A stretch of DNA of 36,761 nt from an uncultured Bacteroidales bacterium (lineage in GTDB: Bacteria; Bacteroidota; Bacteroidia; Bacteroidales; UBA932), in the NCBI GenBank assembly GCA_947305815.1, contig CAMZEI010000003.1:1-36761 (forward strand), given 5' to 3'. Positions 18,864 through 28,290 of the stretch are shown here, piece after piece. The first letter of the stretch is position 1, and each line of letters starts with the position of its first letter. Under the pieces are notes generated by a model. That model ran no database searches, was not told where the DNA came from, and worked only from the letters and a program-made list of their open reading frames with translations. The translations under genes and the position numbers were made by a program.

Positions 18864-19858
18864 CAGTTGCTCTCCGTAGCTTCGAGGTCAAACCTGAGGG
18901 GGCTGTAGGCAGGTATGGTCTTGCCGCTGCCGGATGAGCCATATCCCAGCGAGGATATGAATATCACCGAAACCTCCTGCCTTGGAGGCATGTTCCAGAC
19001 TCCGGCTGCGAATCCGGCCACGGGCTTGGATTTGCTCGTGGTTATAGTGACTTCAGAATAATCCTTGCCCCATTGCACCGACACCTTGGAGCTGCTGTCG
19101 AACTCGCTGCCGTTCAGCAGGCGGCCGCTGTAATTGACATACACGGTCGTATCGCTGGGGTACACGCTCTCGCTGTAGGGAGTCTTTACGGCATTGCCGG
19201 CGGCGTCAATCAGATACACGCCGTAGATAAGGGAGTCGGCAATCTTTACTTTTGGGAAATTGTGACTGAAAAACGCACTCAGAGAATCCAGCTCCCACTT
19301 TGTCTCGTCGGGTACGATATCCCTAAGATACAGGTCGTATATGGTGCTGGTGCCGGACTCGTTGGCATAATAGTCGTCAAGCTTGTCGTAGCGCGAGGTC
19401 GTGTTGAGCCAGCCCGGGACGAGGCATTTGCGGTGGCCTCCTACCTTCATGCCCTTGAGCGCGGATTCCAGACCGGCTGAGATGCCGCTCTCGGAGAAGC
19501 TTGTAAGTTTGGGACCATAGTAATAGCTCTTGTCGTAACCCGTGCCTACACGCTCGGCGAGGCTGCGAAAGGTTGTGCTCACGAAGCTCTCTCCCAGTGA
19601 AGCAGGGGTGCTGGTGGTATAGTCAAGATACACGAACAGCTCTTCATCAGTGCCCTCGAGTTCGGCTCCTGTCCCGGGCTCATCGACGAGTATCCATACG
19701 CCTTCGGGTGTCTGGGGTGCGTCCGGGTGATAAGTGTTGATCCAGGCCTCCAGGGATTGTTTTGTGCCGGAGTTCAGCTCGGTGCTTGCGGTCTTGGCGC
19801 ACGATGCCGCCACCAGGAGGGCTGCAAGTGCCGAAATAATTATGATTGTCTTTTTCAT
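18863..19858 (-). CDS. FKBP-type peptidyl-prolyl isomerase lipoprotein, apparently two FKBP-like domains
   Basis: MKKTIIIISALAALLVAASC lipobox; TVYVNYSGRLLNGSEFDSS and PRQEVSVIFISSLGYGSSG...IPAYSPLRFDLE; N-terminal half with VYLDYTTST...GLESALKGMKVGGHRKCLVP. Confidence 0.8.
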   Translation of the reverse strand: MKKTIIIISALAALLVAASCAKTASTELNSGTKQSLEAWINTYHPDAPQTPEGVWILVDEPGTGAELEGTDEELFVYLDYTTSTPASLGESFVSTTFRSLAERVGTGYDKSYYYGPKLTSFSESGISAGLESALKGMKVGGHRKCLVPGWLNTTSRYDKLDDYYANESGTSTIYDLYLRDIVPDETKWELDSLSAFFSHNFPKVKIADSLIYGVYLIDAAGNAVKTPYSESVYPSDTTVYVNYSGRLLNGSEFDSSSKVSVQWGKDYSEVTITTSKSKPVAGFAAGVWNMPPRQEVSVIFISSLGYGSSGSGKTIPAYSPLRFDLEATESN

Positions 19859-20880
19859 TCGCTTAAATGCTCTTTAACATAGGCCTCTGCCCCTTCGGGT
19901 GAGGAGATTTGGGAGGGCCACCGCAGTTTCCCGCCGGCCGCCTGCTCGTGTCCGCCGCCGCCATACCATGTCTTGGCGATGGCGAGGGCCGAGCGTCCCT
20001 TCTTGGACCTGATCGATACGCGGAAGTACCCGCCTTCGTCCTCTCTGAGGAATATGCTTGCCGTGACTTCCTTAACCGTGAGCGGGATGTTGACCAGGCC
20101 TTCCAGCTCGCCTTCGCGTATGCCGAAATGCTCAATCTCCTCGCGCCGCAGTATCATCCAGGCGGTGTCGCCTTCGATATGCAGCTTTTCCGACAGGATG
20201 TAGCCGGTAATGCGCAGCCTGTTCTCCCTGCCGGAGTTGTAAATCGCTTCGATTATGGCGTCGCGGTCTACTCCGAGCGAAAGCAAATCCGATGCCATCG
20301 CAAGGGTTGAGGGATATACCGAATTGGCGAAATTGTTGGTGTCGGTGGTCATGCCGCACATAAGTGCCCTGGCGCATGGTTCGGTGAGCGGGCCGCCGTC
20401 GGGGCGGGATGCCTCCAGTGCGCGCAGGACTTGATATACCAGCTCGCTTGCGGAGGAGATCTCCGTCTCGCTGAACCACAGGTCAAACAATTCGGTATCG
20501 GGCTCCTGGTGATGGTCTATGAGGACTTTGCGGGCAGGACTGCGGCGCAGGGCCCCCTCCAGGCTGTCTACCCGCGAGGGCTTGTTGAAGTCGGTGCATA
20601 TCAGCAGGTCGCATCCGGTGACCAGCGCTTCGGCCTTCCCGGGCTCCGAAGATGCATATACGGTGCACTCGGGGTCCACGATGAACTTAAGATTGCCTGC
20701 GAGTTCGCCCGGCAGTACCACGGTCGCCTCAATGCCTCTGGATGCAAGGTAGCGCCTCACTGCGGTGCTGCTTCCCGCAGCGTCGCCGTCAGGGTTGGTA
20801 TGCGACAGTACGCACACCCTGGGCCCGCCATCCAGCATGGCGGACAGCCTTGCAATCTTGTCAGCGGTAACCGTGCTCAT
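19855..20880 (-). CDS. DHH/DHHA1 phosphoesterase, NrnA-like (oligoribonuclease / pAp phosphatase family)
   Basis: LSHTNPDGDAAGSSTAVRRYL; KVLIDHHQEP; GMTTDTNNFANSVYP; C-terminal WYGGGGHEQAAGGKL. ATG at 20880; listed ORF begins at a TTG. Confidence 0.9.
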   Translation of the reverse strand: MSTVTADKIARLSAMLDGGPRVCVLSHTNPDGDAAGSSTAVRRYLASRGIEATVVLPGELAGNLKFIVDPECTVYASSEPGKAEALVTGCDLLICTDFNKPSRVDSLEGALRRSPARKVLIDHHQEPDTELFDLWFSETEISSASELVYQVLRALEASRPDGGPLTEPCARALMCGMTTDTNNFANSVYPSTLAMASDLLSLGVDRDAIIEAIYNSGRENRLRITGYILSEKLHIEGDTAWMILRREEIEHFGIREGELEGLVNIPLTVKEVTASIFLREDEGGYFRVSIRSKKGRSALAIAKTWYGGGGHEQAAGGKLRWPSQISSPEGAEAYVKEHLSE

Positions 20881-20918
20881 GCGTCGTCTGTCTATGATTC
20901 GCAAAATTAGTCAAAATA

Positions 20919-20949
20919 TTGCATTTCATAAATCAATTTCCTAACTTTG
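20919..20949 (+). promoter_or_regulatory. Bacteroidota-type promoter upstream of the 20985 operon
   Basis: TTG (20919-20921) - N20 - TAACTTTG (20942-20949). Confidence 0.6.
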
Positions 20950-20984
20950 TCAGGATATTTGGAAATAATGTAAACGCCTTAATA

Positions 20985-21686
20985 ATGAATCCCGTTATCA
21001 AGAAAATTCTGACCTGGGTAGTATTCCCCGTCGTCATCCTGCTGCTGGTCTATCTTACGGTCGCCAGCATCATGAAGCCGGTCAACTTCAACAAGCAGAA
21101 GGCTTTCCGCGAGACCATTGCAGTACAGCGTCTCCAGGACATCCGTACGCTCCAGGTTGCCTACAAAGGCTTCTATGGCAAGTATGCTGACCAGATTGAC
21201 AGCCTTAAGGATTATTACAACAACGGTGACATGATCATCGTCATGCAGGTCGGTTCGCTCGACGACTCCGCTGCAGTTGCCCACACCGAAGCTGTCAAGA
21301 AGAAGGCTCCCCGTAACAAGAAGCTTTCGTCTGCCGACCTCTATCAGATGTACATGGCAGGTGACAAGAACCTCGTCTTCTCTGTTGAGACCAAGATTCC
21401 CGTACGCGACACCCTTCTGCGCAGGGATGGCTTCAGCATCGACGATACTTTCGTGATTCCGTTCTCCGGCGGCGAGCCCGTCGAGATGGAAGCGGTCATC
21501 AAGCCGGTCTCCGGTGTCCAGGTGCCCCTGTTCGAGGCCCGCATGCCTTACAAGCAGCTGCTTAAGGGACTTGACAACCAGCTTCGAATCAACCTCGATG
21601 CTGAGTGCCGCGACCGCAACCGCTACGAAGGCCTCCAGGTCGGCAGCGTATCCGCTCCTAACAACAACGCAGGTAACTGGGAGTAG
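20985..21686 (+). CDS. Conserved hypothetical protein with single N-terminal TM anchor
   Basis: MNPVIKKILTWVVFPVVILLLVYLTVASIMKPVNFNKQKAFRETIAVQRLQDIRTLQ; good promoter upstream; start set at ATG 20985. Confidence 0.8.
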   Translation: MNPVIKKILTWVVFPVVILLLVYLTVASIMKPVNFNKQKAFRETIAVQRLQDIRTLQVAYKGFYGKYADQIDSLKDYYNNGDMIIVMQVGSLDDSAAVAHTEAVKKKAPRNKKLSSADLYQMYMAGDKNLVFSVETKIPVRDTLLRRDGFSIDDTFVIPFSGGEPVEMEAVIKPVSGVQVPLFEARMPYKQLLKGLDNQLRINLDAECRDRNRYEGLQVGSVSAPNNNAGNWE

Positions 21687-21691
21687 CAGCG

Positions 21692-22210
21692 GTGGAGGTA
21701 TCCATTCTCACACCCAAATGCACCCTGGTGCCCGCGGATCTCTTTGAGCCTGATAAGGCTTCCGCGATGCTCTCAGAGGTTGTAGGGTTGGAGGATGACG
21801 ATGTCGTAAGCCATGTTGAGGTGCCGCAGTACGGAGCCGTGCTCCTGTATGCGGATTCCACCTCGGACAAATACTCCAAGACCATAAAGGACATCTCGGG
21901 CAAGGGTGTAGGTACCCTTCCCGAGATGTTTTATATACTCCGGGACCTGCGCGAGTGCAGCGAGTACAACAAGCTCGTAGCCTCCCGTCATGACGGCTGG
22001 CTATATCTTGCAATCGCGAAGGGTGATGACCTGTCGCTGGCCAATGTCTACAAGGCTTCCGACTTCACCACCGCCGAGTATTTCCTCTTCCTCGCACTCA
22101 AGTCCCTGCAGCTCAATCCCGAGCAGACTACGGTATGCTGGAGGGGGCCGCTCGAGCAGGAGGACGAAATGTCCCTCTGCCGTTATTTCAAGTCCGTCGA
22201 GACCATATGA
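21692..22210 (+). CDS. DUF3822 family protein (short)
   Basis: 172 aa between the anchored hypothetical and rsmD; SEVVGLEDDDVVSHVEVPQYGAVLLYAD, PEMFYILRDLRECSEYNKLVASRHDGWLYLAIAKGDDLSLANVYKASDFTTAEYFLFLALKSLQLNPEQTTVCWRG; assignment from recalled family pattern and linkage with rsmD. Confidence 0.65.
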   Translation: MEVSILTPKCTLVPADLFEPDKASAMLSEVVGLEDDDVVSHVEVPQYGAVLLYADSTSDKYSKTIKDISGKGVGTLPEMFYILRDLRECSEYNKLVASRHDGWLYLAIAKGDDLSLANVYKASDFTTAEYFLFLALKSLQLNPEQTTVCWRGPLEQEDEMSLCRYFKSVETI

Positions 22211-22746
22211 GGATAATCGGCGGACGTCTGGGAGGCAAGACTGTCCTCCCTCCTTCAGGCTATAAGGCCAGGCCCACCACGGATTTCGCCAAGGAGGGCC
22301 TTTTCAGTGTACTGGACAACGCATACGAGTTCGAGGATCTCAAGGTCCTGGACCTTTTCGGCGGCACCGGCGCTATTTCATACGAGTTTGCATCGCGTGG
22401 CGCATCGCGCGTGTACTGCATAGAGATGTCGCGTGACAACGCCTCCTTCATCCGCCGCGAAACCGCCCGCCTCGGGCTTGACAATGTCACGGTAGTACAT
22501 TCCAACGTATTTGATTTCCTGCCGCTCTGCCGGGAGAAGTTCGATATCATTTTTGCCGATCCACCCTATGCAATAGAGGGCCTGGACGGCATCCCGGACA
22601 AGGTCTTCTCAAGGGATATCCTGCATCCCGGGGCATGGTTCATCCTCGAGCACGGCGGCGAATACGACTTCTCGGGCCATCCCTTCTTCCTCAAGGAGAA
22701 GGTCTATGGCCGGGTGCATTTCACTTTCTTCGAAAAGAAGCCCTAG
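22207..22746 (+). CDS. rsmD: 16S rRNA (guanine(966)-N(2))-methyltransferase RsmD
   Basis: MRIIGGRLGGKTV; RPTTDFAKEGLFSVLDN; VLDLFGGTGAISYEFASRGA; FDIIFADPPY. Start at 22207, 4-bp overlap with upstream stop. Confidence 0.94.
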   Translation: MRIIGGRLGGKTVLPPSGYKARPTTDFAKEGLFSVLDNAYEFEDLKVLDLFGGTGAISYEFASRGASRVYCIEMSRDNASFIRRETARLGLDNVTVVHSNVFDFLPLCREKFDIIFADPPYAIEGLDGIPDKVFSRDILHPGAWFILEHGGEYDFSGHPFFLKEKVYGRVHFTFFEKKP

Positions 22747-23534
22747 AGTCCTTTGGACTTGCCTTCGTCCCAGATGGCGTCCATCTGCTCCAGACTCAGG
22801 TCTGAGAACTTGATGCCGCGCCTCTTAATCTCATCCTCCAGATAGCCGAAACGCCTGCGGAATTTGCTGCAGGTTCCGCTCAGGGCTTTCTCGGGGTCAA
22901 CTCCGTAGAGGCGGGCGGCGTTGATGCACGCGAACAGCAGGTCGCCGAACTCCTCCTCCATATGGGCGGGATCATCTTCGCCGCAGGCTTCCCTGGCTTC
23001 ACCGAGCTCCTCGGATACCTTGGCCCAGACATCCTCGCGCCTCTCCCAGTCGAAGCCGCATCCCCTGGCTTTTTCCTGCATGGACATGGCCTTGAGCAGG
23101 GCGGGCATTGAGTCAGGGATGCCTGACATGACGGTCTTGTTGCCGTTCTTCTCCTTTGCCTTAACCAGCTCCCAGGTGTCAGCTATCTCCTTGGCTGACA
23201 GCTGCTTGCCTGCCTGGTCGCCGAAGACGTGCGGATGGCGGAAGACCATCTTGTCGCATATTATCCCGAGGCAGTCGGCTATGTCGAATAGCCCCTGCTC
23301 CTGGGCGATGCGGGCATAGAACACCATGTGGTACAGCAGGTCGCCTATTTCGCCGGCAGTCGCTCCGGAATCCTCTTTTACTATAGCATCGCTGAGCTCA
23401 TAGACTTCCTCTTCGGTCATGGGACGTATGCTGAGCATAGTCTGTGCGGCGTTCCAGGGACAGCGTTCGCGCAGGGCGTCCATAGTGTCCAGCAGACGGC
23501 CGAAAGCCTCCATTTTCTCTTCTTTGGTGTGCAT
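22743..23534 (-). CDS. mazG: Nucleoside triphosphate pyrophosphohydrolase MazG
   Basis: LLDTMDALRERCPWNAAQTMLSIRPMTEEEVYELSDAIV...EIGDLLYHMVFYARIAQE; second domain EEFGDLLFACINAARLYGVDPEKAL. Confidence 0.94.
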   Translation of the reverse strand: MHTKEEKMEAFGRLLDTMDALRERCPWNAAQTMLSIRPMTEEEVYELSDAIVKEDSGATAGEIGDLLYHMVFYARIAQEQGLFDIADCLGIICDKMVFRHPHVFGDQAGKQLSAKEIADTWELVKAKEKNGNKTVMSGIPDSMPALLKAMSMQEKARGCGFDWERREDVWAKVSEELGEAREACGEDDPAHMEEEFGDLLFACINAARLYGVDPEKALSGTCSKFRRRFGYLEDEIKRRGIKFSDLSLEQMDAIWDEGKSKGL

Positions 23535-23578
23535 CGGAATAATTGCTAATTTTGCGTCTTGCAAAGGTAACAATTATT

Positions 23579-24292
23579 ATGGATTGGCAGGAGCGCACAC
23601 GTCTTATGCTGGGTGAGGAGGCCCTCGGGTCCCTCGCCGCGGCTCGCGTTGCCGTTGTGGGAGTCGGAGGTGTCGGCTCAGTAGCTGCGGAAATGCTCGC
23701 CCGCGCCGGCGTAGGGCATATCCTTCTTATTGACAGCGACTGCGTCAGCCCGTCCAACATCAACCGCCAGCTGCCGGCTCTGCACTCCACCGTCGGTCTC
23801 CCCAAAATAGAAGTGGTGGGCGCACGGCTGCGCGACATCAATCCTGAGCTGGAGCTCGATCTCGTAGGGGAGTACCTTACTGAAGAGAATGCCGCTTCGC
23901 TCCTGCAGCCCCGTCCTGATGTGATAGTCGATGCGATTGATACCCTGAGTCCCAAGGTGGCCCTTATCCGGTACTGCCTCTCTGCTGGCATACCGCTGGT
24001 GTCATCCATGGGGGCCGGAGCCAAGCTGGACTCCACCGCGATACGCATTGCTGACATTTCCCAGACCCGTGAATGCCCGCTTGCCCACATGCTCCGCAAG
24101 CGCCTTCACAAAATGGGGATAACGACCGGTTTCGATGCGGTCTTCTCCATCGAAAAGCCTCGCCGTGAGGCAGTTGCTCTCGAAGAGAGCCGCAACAAGA
24201 AGTCCCAGGTGGGGACCGTTTCTTACATGCCTGCTGCGTTTGGCCTGGCCTGTGCCCAGGCGGCCATCGCCAGGATAAGCGGAATCCAATGA
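23579..24292 (+). CDS. tcdA: ThiF/E1-like adenylyltransferase, TcdA-type (tRNA threonylcarbamoyladenosine dehydratase)
   Basis: VAVVGVGGVGSVAAEMLARAGVGHILLIDSDCVSPSNINRQLPALHSTVGLPKIEV; VIVDAIDTLSPKVALIRYC; start MDWQERTRLMLGEEAL at 23579. Confidence 0.88.
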   Translation: MDWQERTRLMLGEEALGSLAAARVAVVGVGGVGSVAAEMLARAGVGHILLIDSDCVSPSNINRQLPALHSTVGLPKIEVVGARLRDINPELELDLVGEYLTEENAASLLQPRPDVIVDAIDTLSPKVALIRYCLSAGIPLVSSMGAGAKLDSTAIRIADISQTRECPLAHMLRKRLHKMGITTGFDAVFSIEKPRREAVALEESRNKKSQVGTVSYMPAAFGLACAQAAIARISGIQ

Positions 24293-24313
24293 TTTTTCGT
24301 AAATTTGCAGGCT

Positions 24314-25429
24314 ATGTATAATTTGGTCGAAGTAACACGCCATTCCCAGTTGAGGGACTTCATATCGTTCCCCGACAGGTTGTACCGTGACTGCCCCCAG
24401 TACGTCCCGCGTCTTCGCAGCGAAGCCGAACGCGAGCTCACTGAGGCGGCAGCGCTGAAATACTGCAAACGCCGCATGTGGATGGTAAGCGACGGAAGTG
24501 AAGTCGTCGGGCGCATCTGTGCCCTGATTAACCCCAGGTACAATGAGCGTCACGGTGTGCGCAAGCTGCGTTTTGGCTGGTTCGACTGCATCAATGACAT
24601 AGAAGTCGCCCGCATGCTCTTCGGAGCCGTCATTGCATGGGGTAAGTCGGAAGGAATGACCCAGGTACACGGACCCTTCCACTATTCTTCGACTTTCCGC
24701 GACCAGGGTCTGGTCGTCGAAGGATATGAGCATGTGCCTCCGTTCAACTGCCGCTTCAACTTCCCGTATTACAATGACCTGCTGCTCGAGCTCGGTTTCG
24801 AGAAAGAGAATGACTGGGTGCAGAACGAGATGGTGGCCAACCACGGCGTCCCCCAGAAGGCCCGCCGCATGGCCAGCATCTGCAAGCAGAAATACGGCAT
24901 CACCATAGGTTCGTTTGATAAACTCAGGCAGGACCCTGAGAGGGTGCGCGAGTTCTTCAACGTTTACAATACCTGTGTGTCCGAGGGTGCTTACGGCTTT
25001 GTCCCCGTGGCTGAAGAGGAGATGAAGGAGCTGGCAGACTACATGCTGCCCTATCTTTCCGACAGGACCTGCTGCGTGCTGCAGGATCCCCAGGGCGCGA
25101 TAGTCGCGTTCTGTATCACCCTGCCAAGCATGTCCCGGGCTCTCAAGGCGGCCCATGGCAGCCGTTTCCTCTTTAACCTCTTATACAAGCGCAGGGCTCT
25201 GCGTAACTGTCAGGTCATGGACCTCCTGCTCGAGGGCGCCCTCCCCGAGTGGCGTGACAAGGGCATCTCCGCGATTTATTACCGCGAGATGGGCGACAGG
25301 GCTATAGCATACGGCAGCCGCCGTGCGATTTCCAGCCCGCAGAGCGAGCGCTCTTCGGTTGCGAATGTCTGGAAGGATTATGAGCACGAGCCTTACATGC
25401 GCCGCCGTTCATACATTAAGGATATTTGA
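24314..25429 (+). CDS. GNAT-like N-acetyltransferase-family protein (YghO-like)
   Basis: [98 protein letters not shown] at 24314, as the listed TTG start lies inside the -7 box. Confidence 0.72.
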   Translation: MYNLVEVTRHSQLRDFISFPDRLYRDCPQYVPRLRSEAERELTEAAALKYCKRRMWMVSDGSEVVGRICALINPRYNERHGVRKLRFGWFDCINDIEVARMLFGAVIAWGKSEGMTQVHGPFHYSSTFRDQGLVVEGYEHVPPFNCRFNFPYYNDLLLELGFEKENDWVQNEMVANHGVPQKARRMASICKQKYGITIGSFDKLRQDPERVREFFNVYNTCVSEGAYGFVPVAEEEMKELADYMLPYLSDRTCCVLQDPQGAIVAFCITLPSMSRALKAAHGSRFLFNLLYKRRALRNCQVMDLLLEGALPEWRDKGISAIYYREMGDRAIAYGSRRAISSPQSERSSVANVWKDYEHEPYMRRRSYIKDI

Positions 25430-25433
25430 GATT

Positions 25434-26531
25434 ATGGCAGCAGACAGCAATACATTACTTGAGAAAGTTCTCTCGCTTCAGGACAAGTTCCAGTCCCTCC
25501 AGGACCAGCTTGCAAGTCCCGAAGTGATGTCGGACATGAAGAAGTTCGTCCAGCTCAACAAGGACTACAAGGAGCTCGAACCCATCATACGCAAGGGTCT
25601 CGAGTACAAGAAGATGGTCACCGACCTCTCTTCCGCCAAGGATATCCTCGCCACCGAGAAGGACGAGGAGCTCCGCGAGATGGCCCGCATGGAGATCTCC
25701 GAGATAGAGCCCAAAATCCCCGAGATTGAGCAGGAGATCAAGCTCCTTCTCATCCCCGCCGATCCCGACGACAGCAAGAACGCTATGGTCGAGATTCGCG
25801 GCGGCACAGGCGGCGACGAGGCTGCCATTTTCGCGGGAGACCTCTTCCGCATGTACCAGCATTTCGCCGAGTCACGCGGCTGGAAGCTCGAGGTTACCGA
25901 CCAGGCCCCCGGCACTTCCGGCGGCTTCAAGCAGATAGTCTTCAAGCTCTCCTCCAATACCGACGGAGTCTATGGCATAATGAAATACGAGTCCGGCGTG
26001 CACCGCGTCCAGAGGGTCCCTCAGACCGAGACCCAGGGCCGTATCCAGACTTCAGCGGCTTCGGTGGCAGTGTTCCCTGAGGCCGGTGAGTTTGATGTGG
26101 ACCTTAACTGGGACGACATCAGGCTGGACCTTTTCTGCTCATCCGGTCCCGGCGGCCAGGGCGTCAACACGACCTATTCGGCTGTGCGCCTCACGCACAT
26201 CCCTTCGGGTCTCGTGGTGCAGTGTCAGGAGGAGCGCTCCCAGCTCAAGAACAAGGACCGCGCCTTCGAAGAGCTCCGTACCCGTCTCTATAACCTTGAG
26301 CATCAGAAGTATCTGGACGGCATAGCGGCCAAGCGCAAGACGATGGTATCGACCGGTGACCGCAGCGCCAAGATCCGCACCTACAACTATCCCCAGGGTC
26401 GTGTCACCGACCACCGCATCGGCTGGAGCATGTACAACCTGCCCGTCTTCATGGACGGAGATATCCAGGAGTGTATCGACCAGCTGCAGATCGCCGAGAA
26501 CGCCGAACGCCTCAAAGAGGCCGGGGATTAG
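25434..26531 (+). CDS. prfA: Peptide chain release factor 1
   Basis: Start [19 protein letters not shown] at 25434; [75 protein letters not shown] (GGQ). Confidence 0.96.
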   Translation: MAADSNTLLEKVLSLQDKFQSLQDQLASPEVMSDMKKFVQLNKDYKELEPIIRKGLEYKKMVTDLSSAKDILATEKDEELREMARMEISEIEPKIPEIEQEIKLLLIPADPDDSKNAMVEIRGGTGGDEAAIFAGDLFRMYQHFAESRGWKLEVTDQAPGTSGGFKQIVFKLSSNTDGVYGIMKYESGVHRVQRVPQTETQGRIQTSAASVAVFPEAGEFDVDLNWDDIRLDLFCSSGPGGQGVNTTYSAVRLTHIPSGLVVQCQEERSQLKNKDRAFEELRTRLYNLEHQKYLDGIAAKRKTMVSTGDRSAKIRTYNYPQGRVTDHRIGWSMYNLPVFMDGDIQECIDQLQIAENAERLKEAGD

Positions 26532-26565
26532 CCCAGCCCAACTCCACAACGCCCTCGCGCGTCTA

Positions 26566-27819
26566 TCAGATCTTCCGGAAAGCCAGGCAGGCGTTGTGTC
26601 CGCCGAAGCCCAGGGACTCCTTCAGACCGATGGTGGCCTGGAGCTTGAGCGCCTTGTTGGGCGTGTAGTCCAGGTCGCACTCCGGGTCGGGAGTGTCCAG
26701 GTTGATTGTAGGAGGGATTATGCCGTCGCGCAAAGCCAGGATGGTTGCGATTGATTCGGCGGCTCCGGTAGCGCCCAGCATGTGACCGTGCATCGACTTG
26801 GTGGAGCTGATGTGGCACTTGTATGCGAAATCACCGAAAGCGTTCTTAATTGCAAGCGTCTCCGTCACGTCGTTGAGCGCCGTACCTGTACCATGAGCGT
26901 TGAAATATACCGTATCCCTGGTCTCGTCGAATCCGGATTCCCTGAGGGCGATGCGTATGGCTTCTGCCTGGGTGCTTCCGTCGGGACGTGGTGCTGTGGC
27001 GTGATATGCGTCGCAGGTGCTGCCGTATCCGGTCATCTCGCCGTAGATGCGGGCTCCGCGGGCCAGAGCGTGCTCGTATTCCTCAAGCACCAGGATAGCT
27101 GCGCCGTCCGCCATGACGAATCCCCCTCTGTTGAGATTGAAGGGCAGGGATGCGTACTTGGGATCAGTTGCACGCGAGAGAGCGCGGCTGTTGGCGAAGC
27201 TCGCGAGTCCAATGGGGATGGTGCTGTTGTCAGTGCCTCCGGTGATTATTGCATCGGCATAGCCGTGCTTGATGGCTCTGTAGGCCTCTCCCAGATTCTG
27301 GGTCGAAGTTGCACATGCAGTCACTACATCGATGCAGGGGCCCTGCGCATGGAACTTGATGGCTATCTGTCCTGCCGCCATGTTAGAAATCATGACGGGG
27401 ATGAACTGAGGCGAAATCCACTGGCCTGAAGGGTCTTCGTACATCTTGCCGACTTCACGGTAGATGCTCTCGAATCCACCTATTCCCGAACCCACATAGA
27501 CGCCGAAGCGGAAGGGATCGATATTGGCGCCCTCGCCTTCGGACTTAAGGCCGGAATCCTGCACTGCCTGCCAGGCAGCGGCCATGGCAAAAATTGTAAA
27601 GGGATCCTGCTTGCGGATGAAAGGCTTCTCCATGCCGTAATCCTCGGGGTGGAAGTCCTTCAGACGGCCTCCTATCATCACGGGAAGTCCCATGGAGGCA
27701 TATTCTTCGATAATCTCTATGCCGCAGCGTCCAGCCTTGAGGCTGTCCCAGAAATCGGGGACATTGTTGCCCACGCAGGAGACAATGCCCATACCGGTTA
27801 TTACTACTCTTTTGTCCAT
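26566..27819 (-). CDS. fabF: Beta-ketoacyl-ACP synthase II
   Basis: Start MDKRVVITGMGIVSCVGNNV; DVVTACATSTQNLGEAYR active-site Cys; NAHGTGTALND; SSTKSMHGHMLGATGAAE; GFGGHNACLAF. Confidence 0.97.
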   Translation of the reverse strand: MDKRVVITGMGIVSCVGNNVPDFWDSLKAGRCGIEIIEEYASMGLPVMIGGRLKDFHPEDYGMEKPFIRKQDPFTIFAMAAAWQAVQDSGLKSEGEGANIDPFRFGVYVGSGIGGFESIYREVGKMYEDPSGQWISPQFIPVMISNMAAGQIAIKFHAQGPCIDVVTACATSTQNLGEAYRAIKHGYADAIITGGTDNSTIPIGLASFANSRALSRATDPKYASLPFNLNRGGFVMADGAAILVLEEYEHALARGARIYGEMTGYGSTCDAYHATAPRPDGSTQAEAIRIALRESGFDETRDTVYFNAHGTGTALNDVTETLAIKNAFGDFAYKCHISSTKSMHGHMLGATGAAESIATILALRDGIIPPTINLDTPDPECDLDYTPNKALKLQATIGLKESLGFGGHNACLAFRKI

Positions 27820-27875
27820 AACATATATATACAGCGGGGCAAAGGTAATCAAAAAAAGAGTATATTTGTAATCCT

Positions 27876-28277
27876 ATGTGGCAGAGAGTACAAACCCTAT
27901 ATCTCGCACTGGCGACAGCACTAATCGCCTCGCTTTTCTTCTGTGACAAGGCAGAGGGAATACGCTTTACGGCCTATGTCCCCTACCTTATATTCATTAT
28001 CATAATTACCCTCCTCAACTTCCTGGCGCTCACTACTTACAAGCACAGGATATTCCAGCTGCGCACGGCAGGACTCGCCGCAATCATCACTATAGCTTTC
28101 CAGATATGGCTGGGTGTTGACTTTGCGTTCACTCACGGCGACGTGCTCTTCCGCATGACGGCGGTATTCCCCGTTGTAGCAGCCATCTTCGACTTCCTTG
28201 CAGTTAGAGGCATCGCTGCGGACGAACTGATGGTGCGCAGCGCCTCCAGGCTGAGAGGCTCAAGACGTAAAAAATAA
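27876..28277 (+). CDS. DUF4293 family membrane protein
   Basis: MWQRVQTLYLALATALIASLFF, four predicted TM helices, basic C-terminus. Confidence 0.8.
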   Translation: MWQRVQTLYLALATALIASLFFCDKAEGIRFTAYVPYLIFIIIITLLNFLALTTYKHRIFQLRTAGLAAIITIAFQIWLGVDFAFTHGDVLFRMTAVFPVVAAIFDFLAVRGIAADELMVRSASRLRGSRRKK

Positions 28278-28290
28278 CACAAGCATAACC

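Noticed and set aside
26532-26565. Possible terminator between prfA and fabF
   Set aside because: The 34-bp gap shows no convincing hairpin or T-tract.
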